Assembly (NCBI RefSeq): GCF_000422785.1
Contig: NZ_AUGS01000017.1
Location: forward strand, 23,348 to 87,347
Length of the DNA stretch: 64,000 nt
Direction: 5' to 3'
Source: Pseudovibrio exalbescens DSM 16456
GTDB taxonomy: Bacteria; Pseudomonadota; Alphaproteobacteria; Rhizobiales; Stappiaceae
Shown here: one piece after another, positions 43,930-51,837 of the stretch
Position numbering within the stretch: the stretch's first letter is position 1
How the letters are laid out: the number at the start of each line of letters is the position of its first letter
Translations under genes and position numbers: made by a program
The notes under the pieces: generated by a model
Database searches by the model: none
Seen by the model: only the letters and a program-made list of their open reading frames with translations
Told to the model about the DNA's origin: nothing

Positions 43930-45394
43930 ACTGAAAGTGGTTGAACTCACGCAGTTCAGTCCGTTGGAGATGATGCAACAAGCCGAGCAATACGCTTCCT
44001 CCAAAACCTCGAAGCCTACGGCCATGACCCTCGGACTGGCAGTCATGGCTGGCGTATTCATCGGCCTTGCATTCGTCTTCTACATCACCATCACCACCGG
44101 CAGCGACGCTGTTGGGTGGGGGCTAAGTCGGGTCGCCGGAGGTTTTGCCTTTAGTATGGGCTTGATACTGGTGGTCATCTGCGGAGCCGAACTTTTTACA
44201 AGTTCCGTCCTCTCAGCGATTGCCTGGGCCAACCGACAGATTTCGACGGCCAAGATGGTGAAGGGTTGGATGAAGGTCTATGTCGGCAACTTCTTTGGAG
44301 CCATGCTACTACTCCTATTGGTTGCATTGGCTGGCCTTCACCAACTCGACCACGGGCAGTGGGGTTTGAATGCCCTCATGATTGCTCAGCACAAGCTGCA
44401 CCACACGCCGATCCAGGCATTTGCCCTCGGCATTCTGTGTAACATGCTGGTTTGTCTGGCAATCTGGATGACGTTCAGTTCCACGCAGATGCTGACGAAA
44501 GCCATGATGGTGATCCTCCCCGTGGCCATGTTTGTCAGCACCGGTTTCGAACACAGCGTTGCCAACATGTTCATGGTTCCGCTGGGGATCGTAATTCAAA
44601 ACTTCGCCACCCCGGAATTCTGGGAGGCGGTCGGGGCCACACCCGGACAGTTCAGCGACTTGACGGTCTACAACTTCATTGTTGCGAACCTGATCCCTGT
44701 GACACTCGGCAACATCGTTGGGGGCGCGGTACTGGTCGGCCTCAGCAACTGGCGGATCTATCAGTTCGCCAAACCGAAATATCCTGAGACGCAGATCATG
44801 CGCCTTTTCGACAAGCAAGCCGCACCGACTGGAGAGATCAAGATGCTTAAAGATAACCTGCTCATCGAAACCATCATGCAGAACGAGCCGATCACTCTGG
44901 CTCCCGACCTGGCAGTTCGCAACGCATTGGACCTGTTGCTTGACGCCAACCTGAACGGCGCCCCTGTTGTCGACAAGGACAAGCAGTTGCTCGGCTTCTT
45001 CTCTGTCCAGGATGTTCTGGTTGAACTGTGGGTCAACGACTACATGCCGGAAGCCGACCGTCAGGTGCAGCATCTGATGCGTCGGGAAGTGGAAACCGTG
45101 GAAGCTGATGACAGCGTTCTGCAACTGGCTGAATACCTGGCGGTTGACAAGGAAACCCTCTACCCGACCACCGGCATGGGTTATGCCACTGCAATGACCA
45201 GCCTGCCTCTGGCAGATCGTGCGAAAAAGGCCATTGTAAGCCGGCCGCACCAGTATCCGGTCATGAAGGGTGATACGGTTGTGGGTGTTGTGACCCGGAT
45301 GGATGTCGTCAAGGCGCTGCGTCCGGTCTACGGCGAAAAGATCAACGTTCTTGAAGATGCCCACGAACCAAAGAACAAAGCCATTGCTGGCTAA
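43919..45394 (+). CDS. Formate/nitrite transporter (FNT family) fused to two CBS domains
   Basis: A 491-residue fusion. Residues ~20-285 are an FNT channel: six helices, LVVICGAELFTSS in the second, the central GFEHSVANM with His212, and NLIPVTLGNIVGGA. Residues ~312-480 form a CBS pair: first DNLLIETIMQNEPITLAPDLAVRNALDLLLDANLNGAPVVDKDKQLLGFFSVQDVL; second QHLMRREVETVEADDSV...YPVMKGDTVVGVVTRMDVVKAL. The usual FocA is about 285 residues. CBS pairs bind adenine nucleotides, so channel flow is probably tied to energy state. The ribosome site AAAGGAGAG precedes the ATG. Confidence 0.88.
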   Translation: MASELKVVELTQFSPLEMMQQAEQYASSKTSKPTAMTLGLAVMAGVFIGLAFVFYITITTGSDAVGWGLSRVAGGFAFSMGLILVVICGAELFTSSVLSAIAWANRQISTAKMVKGWMKVYVGNFFGAMLLLLLVALAGLHQLDHGQWGLNALMIAQHKLHHTPIQAFALGILCNMLVCLAIWMTFSSTQMLTKAMMVILPVAMFVSTGFEHSVANMFMVPLGIVIQNFATPEFWEAVGATPGQFSDLTVYNFIVANLIPVTLGNIVGGAVLVGLSNWRIYQFAKPKYPETQIMRLFDKQAAPTGEIKMLKDNLLIETIMQNEPITLAPDLAVRNALDLLLDANLNGAPVVDKDKQLLGFFSVQDVLVELWVNDYMPEADRQVQHLMRREVETVEADDSVLQLAEYLAVDKETLYPTTGMGYATAMTSLPLADRAKKAIVSRPHQYPVMKGDTVVGVVTRMDVVKALRPVYGEKINVLEDAHEPKNKAIAG

Positions 45395-45401
45395 AAGAGA
45401 T

Positions 45402-45446
45402 CCTCTGGTTCCTCCTGCCCAAGTCTCCACATAGAGGAACCAGAGG
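45402..45446 (+). terminator. Hairpin directly after the FNT-CBS gene
   Basis: A perfect 13-bp stem (CCTCTGGTTCCTC, 45402-45414, with its complement 45434-45446) and a 19-base loop lies 8 bases after the stop. It lacks a T run, so it may protect the mRNA 3' end before the terminator that follows. Confidence 0.6.
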
Positions 45447-45484
45447 TGCTTCGCCACGGTTTTGGAAGGGCCGTGGAATGAAGG

Positions 45485-45520
45485 TAACCCCCCGGTTGGA
45501 AGGTCCGGGGGGTTATTTCG
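45485..45520 (+). terminator. Rho-independent terminator of the FNT-CBS gene
   Basis: A perfect 11-bp stem (TAACCCCCCGG with CCGGGGGGTTA) and 9-base loop is followed by TTTCGTT. Confidence 0.82.
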
Positions 45521-45793
45521 TTATATATATCATCGCTCAGATAAGCGTGCCGCGCCACCTATCATAAGTAGAATGGACGGCAATGCGTCCGGATGAAGCA
45601 GTCCCTCAAAAAGACTCAGGTCATTAGACCCGATGTGTGCTCACTTCTTCTTGTTTTCAATATAGTTTTCCGCTTTTTATCTTGCCCGATCGTCGGTTCC
45701 ACGGCGCGCAGTTGTACTTATTATTGAATGCGGGATATCTGCCCTGTTTTGCTGAAGAGGCCCCGCGACCGTGATGATGAAGTAGAGTGGTTT

Positions 45794-46762
45794 TCACTCA
45801 GGAACACAGATCTGACCTCGAGCCATTGCGCGCAGGGTCAGACCAAGCAACAGCGCTATCAGTGCCGTGAGCAGAACAATCAACCCACTTCCCAGCAGCA
45901 CAAAGATCGTGTGCCCATGAAGGTGACCCATTTTGATGGTGGCGATAGTCAGTGCTGCAAACGGGAATGAGTAGGCCCAGGAAGACAGGAAGAACGGCAA
46001 CCGAATGAACGTGCTTGCGCTGGTCAACAGGACCAGAGCGATGAAAACGGCGCTGTAGTAAAGCACGCGGGCGAAGATATCCAGTTCTCCGACCATGCTG
46101 GTATAGGCGACGAAACCAATTGACGGAGGCGCCAGCAAGATGAACAACATTGGCGTTAACTTGGGTGTCAGTGGCTCATGGAAAAAAAGGCGGTACAGAA
46201 CGACCGTGAACAGAACGAGCCAGAACAATAGCCCGATACTGAAAAAGAACCAGCTAATCTCCATGAAGCCGAGATGGCTGCCCGTGATTGGGGCGATGAT
46301 GTTGCCGACAACGGGAATGAACCAACTGGGGTTCACGTGATCCATGGTGTAGTGCGGCTTGTGGATCCAACTGCGCATGACATAGAGGGTGAGCACGATC
46401 TGAACGACGGCGCCCGCCGTCCAGAGGCCGAGCGATAAGGCTGGCACGCTTTTCCAGAGGATCGATAGCAGAAGGAGGCTTATGGAGAACGCGGGAAAGA
46501 AGTTGAGTTTCACCGGATGGTGTAGTTCCGCGGTCACATGGGCCGGATAACGTAGGATTTTGGTCAGATACAGGGCGGAAACAACAATAAAGACGCCGGA
46601 GGCGAGAGCATTCCAGATCCAGCAAATTGTTTCGGTCAGCGGCCAGCCAATGGCATGCCATGAAATGGCAAATCCGCTGAGGCCCATTACAACGGCAAAA
46701 AACGAAATCGGGAAGTGCGCAAGCCGTCCTTCGGAGGGGGCGGAGTGGGGTGCGACAGACAT
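45794..46762 (-). CDS. TDT/SLAC1 family anion exporter (probable sulfite exporter)
   Basis: A 322-residue membrane protein with ten helices. The pattern is that of the tellurite-resistance/dicarboxylate transporter (TDT) family that includes TehA, SLAC1 and yeast Ssu1: FPISFFAVVMGLSGFAISW near the start, NPSWFIPVVGNIIAP with its conserved proline and asparagine, and the late STFIRLPFFLSSWAYSFPFAALTIA. A perfect 22-bp palindrome with the same arms as the YeeE/YedE operator stands 17 bases before its ATG. That suggests shared control by sulfide or sulfite and hence sulfite efflux, which is inference. Confidence 0.85.
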   Translation of the reverse strand: MSVAPHSAPSEGRLAHFPISFFAVVMGLSGFAISWHAIGWPLTETICWIWNALASGVFIVVSALYLTKILRYPAHVTAELHHPVKLNFFPAFSISLLLLSILWKSVPALSLGLWTAGAVVQIVLTLYVMRSWIHKPHYTMDHVNPSWFIPVVGNIIAPITGSHLGFMEISWFFFSIGLLFWLVLFTVVLYRLFFHEPLTPKLTPMLFILLAPPSIGFVAYTSMVGELDIFARVLYYSAVFIALVLLTSASTFIRLPFFLSSWAYSFPFAALTIATIKMGHLHGHTIFVLLGSGLIVLLTALIALLLGLTLRAMARGQICVPE

Positions 46763-46778
46763 GGGAGCTCCAAAGATG

Positions 46779-46800
46779 CATATTAGATTAATCTAATATG
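46779..46800. promoter_or_regulatory. Perfect 22-bp palindromic operator before the TDT exporter
   Basis: CATATTAGATT followed directly by its complement AATCTAATATG. The core TATTAG-N6-CTAATA is identical in arms and spacing to the site at 12226-12243 before the YeeE/YedE operon. It is probably the site of a BigR/SqrR-like repressor. Confidence 0.8.
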
Positions 46801-46878
46801 GCGACAATGCTCCTGATGCCAATGAGTTGCAACTTGACTGTTTATCTTACGTGATACCACGCACGCGCGGGAGTGAAG

Positions 46879-46898
46879 CCCGGCGACGTGTCGCCGGG
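46879..46898 (-). terminator. Hairpin after the helical-protein operon
   Basis: CCCGGCGAC-GT-GTCGCCGGG gives a 9-bp stem with a 2-base loop 10-30 bases after the stop of the last gene. There is no T run, so it is possibly a Rho-dependent or processing end. Confidence 0.4.
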
Positions 46899-46907
46899 AC
46901 TTGGCTG

Positions 46908-47549
46908 TCAAACGGGATGCTGGGCACCGGCGCCGAGAAAGTGTTCCAACTCGCTGATGCCGGGTAGATGATCCAGATCTTTTTGCAGGGCAGGCTCCTG
47001 AAGTAGTTGCGCCAGACCGTGCAAGATCCCAACCAGCACGGCTTGCAAATACGGTGAAAGATGCATTTTACCAATCAGCATACCGGCAAGCTTGCCAAGC
47101 AATGGCAAGGCGAAGTGCAGGATCATGTTCTCCGATTTCACGTTATCGAGGGCTTCTGAGATGATGCTTTCAATGGACGCCGGTGGCTTTTGACGGCCTG
47201 CAAGGGCTTGTGCCAATTGCTGGTCTACATCCGTGCAGATATCGCGCAGGGCCAACAAAACAGCAATGGTGATTTCGCGCGCTTCACCCGCCGGCACAAG
47301 CTTTGGAACGATGGTCCACGCTTCGTCAAGGACGCTCTTGGCCATGTCCAGATCGTTTTTGATTGACCGCCATTCCTCTACGTTCGGGCTGGAAGAGCTG
47401 TTCGTCGCCTTCTCATGGACAGGCGTTCCGATCGACGGAGTACCATCATGTCGAGGGTTTTTGCGGGTCTCCTCCGTATGGGCGGCGGTGTAGGGATCAT
47501 AGCCCGTTTGAAACTGAGAATGCATTCGGGGTTGTGATTGTGGTTGCAT
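46908..47549 (-). CDS. Unknown helical protein C of a three-gene operon
   Basis: A 213-residue protein from MQPQSQPRMHSQ, behind AGAGG (the frame is open 32 codons up). The first ~60 residues are hydrophilic and probably disordered (Gln/Pro/Ser rich). The rest is helical, with a cluster of strongly hydrophobic helices (MILHFALPLLGKLAGMLIGKM then YLQAVLVGILHGLAQLL) that could enter a membrane. No signal peptide or known domain is seen. It begins just after the stop of protein B. See the proteins upstream for operon context. Confidence 0.5.
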   Translation of the reverse strand: MQPQSQPRMHSQFQTGYDPYTAAHTEETRKNPRHDGTPSIGTPVHEKATNSSSSPNVEEWRSIKNDLDMAKSVLDEAWTIVPKLVPAGEAREITIAVLLALRDICTDVDQQLAQALAGRQKPPASIESIISEALDNVKSENMILHFALPLLGKLAGMLIGKMHLSPYLQAVLVGILHGLAQLLQEPALQKDLDHLPGISELEHFLGAGAQHPV

Positions 47550-47550
47550 G

Positions 47551-48045
47551 TCAAACCTCTGGCGTTGTTGTTGGTTTTGGTGGAGGTTGGTCGGCTCCGC
47601 CGTGCGGCGGTGGAACAAGGCCACGCGCGAGGGTGCGCGCGGCAAACAGCGGTTCGATCCGCCGCATCAAACCCTGTTGAAGGGCGTTTGTGGCGGCGGA
47701 GCCGGAGTCAGGTGCCAATGAATAAATCAAGGCTGTTGCACCCAGCTTTCCGAACGTGACGGGCCGCAAGTTGCGCGCCATGCTTTGGGCGAGCTGGTGC
47801 GCTTGCTTGCTGCAGGCCTGCAACTGTTGAAGGGTAGGGCTGGTTGGGGCCGCAGATTGGAGCAACGGATGGGCCAGCAAAAGGTCCCGTTCCGTGCGCA
47901 GCCGTGCCATGCCGATCGGCGTTTGGATATTTTGGCTGGACACAAGAAACGCAATCCGGATCAGGCCGTTATAATAGTGCCGAATAACCTGTCTTGTTTG
48001 CTGCCGGTCTGGAGATGTAGCTGCGGGGCGTGTGGTGCGCGTCAT
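47551..48045 (-). CDS. Unknown protein B of a three-gene operon
   Basis: A 164-residue protein from MTRTTRPAATSP. Its ATG overlaps the stop of protein A by 4 bases (ATGA), so translation is coupled. The middle is helical (RQVIRHYYNGLIRIAFLVSS, then QLQACSKQAHQLAQSMARNL) and the end is proline-rich (GLVPPPHGGADQPPPKPTTTP). No family was recognised. It lacks a signal peptide. Its place between two other unknown helical proteins argues that the three act together. Confidence 0.5.
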   Translation of the reverse strand: MTRTTRPAATSPDRQQTRQVIRHYYNGLIRIAFLVSSQNIQTPIGMARLRTERDLLLAHPLLQSAAPTSPTLQQLQACSKQAHQLAQSMARNLRPVTFGKLGATALIYSLAPDSGSAATNALQQGLMRRIEPLFAARTLARGLVPPPHGGADQPPPKPTTTPEV

Positions 48046-49214
48046 GGGTGCCGCCTCCGTGCCTGTGCTGCACTCAGGGCTGCGCCATGGGGGGCGGATG
48101 TCAATTGGGCCAGCAACAAGTGCCAAAGCTCTTGCGGGGCACGGGTTACCGGATCAAGGTCGGCTTGATGAAAGGCGTGTTCAATGACTTGCCAGCGACG
48201 ATGGGCGGTGCTGGCCTGTTCTGGCGTAATGTTTTGCTGATGGGCTTGCAGGCCCGACAGGTTTATGGACTTGAGGGCAACCTCAAGGGGCGTAAGATCC
48301 AGCCACCTTAGAACGTCATGTTCGAGTGGCGCTAGGACATGACGTTTCAGAGCAGAAGGGATCAAAGCCCCCATCTTCTCAGTTACCCATTCGGCACCGT
48401 CTTCAATCCACTGTGACAGTTCCGCGCCGCCAGGGATGGCGTTTTCTGCAGCACGAAGGGGTTCGGTGAGTTCTTTGAGCTTGCCAAGAAGAGTGTCCAG
48501 ATCCTGCTTTACGGCCAAAAGAGCAGGCTGAACCTTGTTCAGATCATTTCTCAAGGTTGCGCTCAAGGGGGGCAGTGCGCGAGAAAACTGTCCGATTGCC
48601 GATGCCAACGGCATCAGGTCCGTATTGGTGAGCCGCAATGCGGTCCCAATGGTGCTTTCGAAGTCGGCAACGCCAGCAGGCAGGTTGCCGACACCGAAAA
48701 GATGGCCGATGTCCATAAGGACAGTTTCAACCAGTCCGATTAAGCCGTAGGCCTGTGCGAAGTCACCTGCGAAATCTGCGGCATCGTCCACAAAGTCAGC
48801 AAGAATATCCAGCGCCTTGGTCAGAGCATCAAGAACAGCTTTAAGCGGAATGACAATGGGATCAATGGTGGCCGTCATGGTTTCAGTCAAGCCATCGATA
48901 GTGGCGGTTATTTCCGGCAGAACACCCTGCAACGCAGCGGTAATCTCGCCAATTACCGGCACTTCGTCTGCCAAACTCAAAAGACTTTCAATGCTCGTCA
49001 CTTCACCAGCGATATGCCGCAGTTGCGCGGAGATGGCGGCAATGTCGCTGGTCACCCCTCTGAAAGTCTTTACCGTGTCCGACAGTGGCGGCAGCAACAT
49101 CTGCAAAGGATGCAGGTCGTAAGGTAGCTGCTGTAAGTGCTGGTACACTACTGGATTGTAGTAAGCGGGTGTTTTTGCGGGCACAGCGGTGTCCTTGTTA
49201 TTGTTTTTTCTCAT
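48042..49214 (-). CDS. Unknown long helical protein A of a three-gene operon
   Basis: A 390-residue protein, almost wholly alpha-helical by composition. Amphipathic heptad-like runs include SDIAAISAQLRHIAGEVTSI and VLDALTKALDILADFVDDAAD. A middle segment with small and hydrophobic residues (DEVPVIGEITAALQGVLPEI, TATIDPIVIPLKAVL) could be a membrane-active hairpin. There is no signal peptide. The general look recalls alpha-helical pore-forming toxins or apolipoprotein-like proteins, but no family match is claimed. It heads the operon. Overlapping inverted repeats and an XRE gene lie upstream. Confidence 0.5.
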   Translation of the reverse strand: MRKNNNKDTAVPAKTPAYYNPVVYQHLQQLPYDLHPLQMLLPPLSDTVKTFRGVTSDIAAISAQLRHIAGEVTSIESLLSLADEVPVIGEITAALQGVLPEITATIDGLTETMTATIDPIVIPLKAVLDALTKALDILADFVDDAADFAGDFAQAYGLIGLVETVLMDIGHLFGVGNLPAGVADFESTIGTALRLTNTDLMPLASAIGQFSRALPPLSATLRNDLNKVQPALLAVKQDLDTLLGKLKELTEPLRAAENAIPGGAELSQWIEDGAEWVTEKMGALIPSALKRHVLAPLEHDVLRWLDLTPLEVALKSINLSGLQAHQQNITPEQASTAHRRWQVIEHAFHQADLDPVTRAPQELWHLLLAQLTSAPHGAALSAAQARRRHP

Positions 49215-49252
49215 GACACCACCACAAGTGGCAAAGGGGAACCATAAAACGC

Positions 49253-49281
49253 TTGCGTTTCACGCAAACCCATTGCGTGAA
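49253..49281. promoter_or_regulatory. Overlapping inverted repeats upstream of the helical operon
   Basis: TTGCGT-TTC-ACGCAA (49253-49267) and TTCACGCAA-ACCCA-TTGCGTGAA (49259-49281) are both perfect and share their middle part, giving three TTGCGT-type half-sites. They lie about 40 bases before the operon start and 40 bases after the XRE stop. Probably the operator of the XRE regulator, by position. Confidence 0.6.
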
Positions 49282-49318
49282 GCACTATTAAATTGCGGAT
49301 AAAAAGCGCGCTTTGCCG

Positions 49319-49729
49319 CTAAGGTGATTGCTGGTCCGCATTTTGGGGGCATGCGGGGCCATAAGCTTCCTGCTCGCATCGGTGGTTGGTTGGTGTGCCT
49401 CTACCAAGAACCAACCAGTCCAGAGAAACGTCTAGTAATGTGCTGAGCTGGATTAGATGATCTAGTGAGATTTGCCCGCCTTTGAGCCAACGTGAGACTG
49501 TGCTCACGTCAACGTTTAACGCGCTCGCCAGCGATAACTGCTTGGTCCAGCCTCGTTCGCTGGCAATGGCATGCAGCCGTGTGCCCCAGTTCGGTGATGA
49601 GTAGTCATGGGACGAAGACTTCAGATCAGTGGGCTCCTCTGGAGCAGAGGAGTGGTTTGTAATGTGCTGTGAGGTGCGACTGCGGGCTATGGCAGTGTTG
49701 GAACATGAGGCCGTCTGGTTCGGGGTCAT
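49319..49729 (-). CDS. XRE-family helix-turn-helix regulator
   Basis: A 136-residue protein. Residues ~48-110 are an XRE/Cro-CI-type HTH: WGTRLHAIASERGWTKQLSLASALNVDVSTVSRWLKGGQISLDHLIQLSTLLDVSLDWLVLGRG. The first ~45 residues are Ser/Thr-rich and probably flexible. It precedes the three-gene helical operon on the same strand, 104 bases upstream, with strong inverted repeats in the gap. It is the likely local regulator. Confidence 0.8.
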   Translation of the reverse strand: MTPNQTASCSNTAIARSRTSQHITNHSSAPEEPTDLKSSSHDYSSPNWGTRLHAIASERGWTKQLSLASALNVDVSTVSRWLKGGQISLDHLIQLSTLLDVSLDWLVLGRGTPTNHRCEQEAYGPACPQNADQQSP

Positions 49730-50127
49730 CGGTCATCTTGGTTTTGCCGTGGGTTATTGAAAAGACGCCGACCGAAACAATTGGTGAAAGACACCTGAGC
49801 AGAATGTGGCTCGCGGGGCCAAATTGAACGAATAACCAAAGAAATTCGATTTGGTTTTACGCCCCAATAAATCTATCCAATTTTAAGTAATGACAAGGAA
49901 ACAACGGTAGATGATGGAGCGCTAATATAGGTTAGCCGCACGATTCGTGCTTTGATTGTACTTTTCAACTGATATATACCGCTGGGATATCCAGCTTTTT
50001 GCAGGGTTTGGCCTCCATTGCCTCGTCGCTGCGTCACTTCGCGCTTTAGTAGGCGAAAACCCTATGGTAGCTAGCGCGGATCAGGCTCTGCTGGAGCGTA
50101 TTGAATATTTCGATTGGAGTTTTCCAA
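49730..50127. other. Intergenic region before the TM2 genes
   Basis: About 400 bases with divergent promoters (XRE minus, TM2 plus). An AT-rich part is seen at 49840-49900. No clear repeat or RNA was seen, and the open frame at 49956-50174 is not supported. Confidence 0.5.
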
Positions 50128-50478
50128 ATGATCAAGGAAACCGAAGAACTGTCCGAAGTGGCAGTGGCTGCTGAAAACATGATTTATTGTAGTACTTGTG
50201 CACATAAAATGGCCCGTACGGCCCCGTCTTGCCCACAGTGTGGTGCGCCCAACAGCCTCGTTAGTGAGGGTACCTCTGAAAAGTCCATGGTAGCAGCTGC
50301 ATTGCTCTGCTTCTTCCTTGGGTTTTTGGGTGTTCACCGCTTTTACGTCGGCAAGGTCGGCACCGGTATTCTCATGATCCTGACACTTGGCGGTCTGGGT
50401 ATTTGGACACTCATTGACCTGGTCATGATCATTGTTGGTTCGTTCAAGGACAAGCAAGGCTTGCCGCTGAAACGATGA
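50128..50478 (+). CDS. Zinc-ribbon and TM2 domain protein
   Basis: A 116-residue protein from MIKETEELSEV. A zinc ribbon (CSTC...CPQC) is followed by a TM2 domain: KSMVAAALLCFFLGFLGVHRFYVGKVGTGILMILTLGGLGIWTLIDLVMIIVG, with the HRFY and GLG/W motifs typical for TM2. TM2 proteins are small, two-helix membrane proteins of unknown function. Its stop overlaps the start of the next gene by 4 bases. The pair arose by duplication, judging by shared layout. Confidence 0.8.
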   Translation: MIKETEELSEVAVAAENMIYCSTCAHKMARTAPSCPQCGAPNSLVSEGTSEKSMVAAALLCFFLGFLGVHRFYVGKVGTGILMILTLGGLGIWTLIDLVMIIVGSFKDKQGLPLKR

Positions 50479-50906
50479 GCTATTCAGGACAGGCTCCAAC
50501 CCATTCTGGTTGGAGCTTTTGCACCTATTGCGGTCACAAGATCGCGTTTACGGCGCACACATGTCCAAAATGCGGTGCCCCTCAGCCAAAAGCACAGGGG
50601 CATTCCCACAATGGAGAAGCTGTCAGTCCAAAAAGATATGGGGTAGCTGTTTCGCTTTGCGGCGTGTTTGGCATGATAGGACTGCACCATTTCTATTTGG
50701 GCAACATTCTTCACGGTCTGTTCGATCTTTGCCTCTTCCTTGGTTGGACCATAATCCTGTTTGGTATGCCGGAGGCGTCGTCGGGGTTGGTGGTGTTGGC
50801 GATGGCCTTGTTCGTCATCGACATGATCCACACATGTGTTGTCTTTATCCGCCTGATTTGCGGCAAGGAGCGAGACAGTCAAGGGCGCGTGATTGCCGTA
50901 CCTTGA
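50475..50906 (+). CDS. Second zinc-ribbon and TM2-like protein
   Basis: A 143-residue protein with a zinc ribbon CTYC...CPKCGAPQ and two or three hydrophobic helices: GVAVSLCGVFGMIGLHHFYLGNILHGLFDLCLFLGWTIILFGM. The HHFYLGN part matches the TM2 motif. It has a third hydrophobic segment (VVLAMALFVIDMIHTCVVFIRLI), so it is longer than standard TM2. Translation is coupled to the first TM2 gene. It may make an oligomer with it, which is inference. Confidence 0.7.
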   Translation: MSYSGQAPTHSGWSFCTYCGHKIAFTAHTCPKCGAPQPKAQGHSHNGEAVSPKRYGVAVSLCGVFGMIGLHHFYLGNILHGLFDLCLFLGWTIILFGMPEASSGLVVLAMALFVIDMIHTCVVFIRLICGKERDSQGRVIAVP

Positions 50907-51055
50907 TGGCTGAGCCGTCTGAACGCCCTTTGGCCGCATTCCGCCGGGAGCTTTTCCGCGAAATGCGGCCAACGGATATCAAAAGGGTGCAACCTGACGT
51001 TCACCTAATTCTGCACCATCTTGTTGACGATATGGAAGATTGGTGCTTCTGCTAA
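50906..51055 (+). CDS. Possible 49-residue protein coupled to the TM2 pair
   Basis: The ATG shares one base with the stop of the second TM2 gene (TGATG). The peptide MAEPSERPLAAFRRELFREM... is charged and ends in MEDWCFC. No hydrophobic segment is seen. It could be a third gene of the operon or a chance open frame. The tight stop-start overlap is its main support. Confidence 0.35.
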   Translation: MAEPSERPLAAFRRELFREMRPTDIKRVQPDVHLILHHLVDDMEDWCFC

Positions 51056-51105
51056 GGCGAAGGCCCCAGAAGCCCAACACGTATAAGAGTGCAGGACCTC
51101 GCCCC

Positions 51106-51837
51106 ATGATCACGCAGCAAGAAGGCCGCCCGGAAGGGACACTTGAGTTTCACTTCACCGGGAAAATAACTTCCGAAGACTATAAAAACACTCTGGTGCC
51201 CGCGATAGAGGACGCTTTGGCCGAGCACGAGCGTGTCAAACTTCTATGTGTGATGGGCGATGAGTTCGAGGGCTATGCCTTTGAGGCAGTTTGGGCAGAC
51301 ACCAAACTGGGGCTCGACCATTGGAAAGGATTCGACCGCATCGCTGTGGTCACCGAAATTCCTTGGTTGCGCGGTGCCATCAAGGCGATTTCGTTCATGT
51401 TCCCGTGCCCTGTCATGATGTTTGACCTGAACGAATTGAACGATGCCCGGCGCTGGCTCTCCGAAAGCCTTGGATCCATCCATCTGGACCCGCTTGGCGG
51501 TCCCGTGCTCCATGTATCCCTGATTGGCAAGCTCGAGCCCAGTGCCTACGAACACGCAGAGGAAGATCTCACCCGCTTTATTGCCGAGCACGGCAAAATA
51601 CGGCTCTTGGTTGATTTGAGCGAGTTTGACGGTTGGGAGAGCCTGAGCGCTCTGGGCCAACATGTGAGTTTGCTCCGTGAGCATCGCCATGCACCGGAGA
51701 AAGTCGCCGTGGTAGGGAATGAGGCATGGCAACGGCTGGCGCAACGTATCTTTGGCCGGTTCACCAAGGCCGAGGTTCGTTTCTTTCCGACATCGGACCT
51801 TACCAGTGCCGAAGACTGGGTTGCGCAAAGCACATAA
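51106..51837 (+). CDS. Protein with two SpoIIAA-like (STAS-type) domains
   Basis: A 243-residue protein from MITQQEGRPEGT. It contains two repeats of the SpoIIAA-like domain (PF11964 type): first about 10-120 (LEFHFTGKITSEDYKNTLVPAIEDAL...LLCVMGDEFEGY...), second about 130-243 (VLHVSLIGKLEPSAYEHAEEDLTRFIAEHGKIRLLVDLSEFDGW). Single-domain members are common; the tandem arrangement is less usual. No Ser for anti-sigma phosphorylation was identified. Role unknown, perhaps lipid or small-molecule binding. Confidence 0.75.
   Translation: MITQQEGRPEGTLEFHFTGKITSEDYKNTLVPAIEDALAEHERVKLLCVMGDEFEGYAFEAVWADTKLGLDHWKGFDRIAVVTEIPWLRGAIKAISFMFPCPVMMFDLNELNDARRWLSESLGSIHLDPLGGPVLHVSLIGKLEPSAYEHAEEDLTRFIAEHGKIRLLVDLSEFDGWESLSALGQHVSLLREHRHAPEKVAVVGNEAWQRLAQRIFGRFTKAEVRFFPTSDLTSAEDWVAQST

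Larger units (their letters stand above)
45395..45793. other. Intergenic region after the FNT-CBS gene
   Basis: About 400 bases between convergent genes. Two strong hairpins (45402-45446 and 45485-45520) end the FNT-CBS transcript. Bases 45530-45790 show no gene or clear repeat. Confidence 0.55.

Noticed and set aside
44315..45457. 380-codon minus-strand frame opposite the FNT-CBS gene
   Set aside because: Shadow frame with His-rich composition and no family features.
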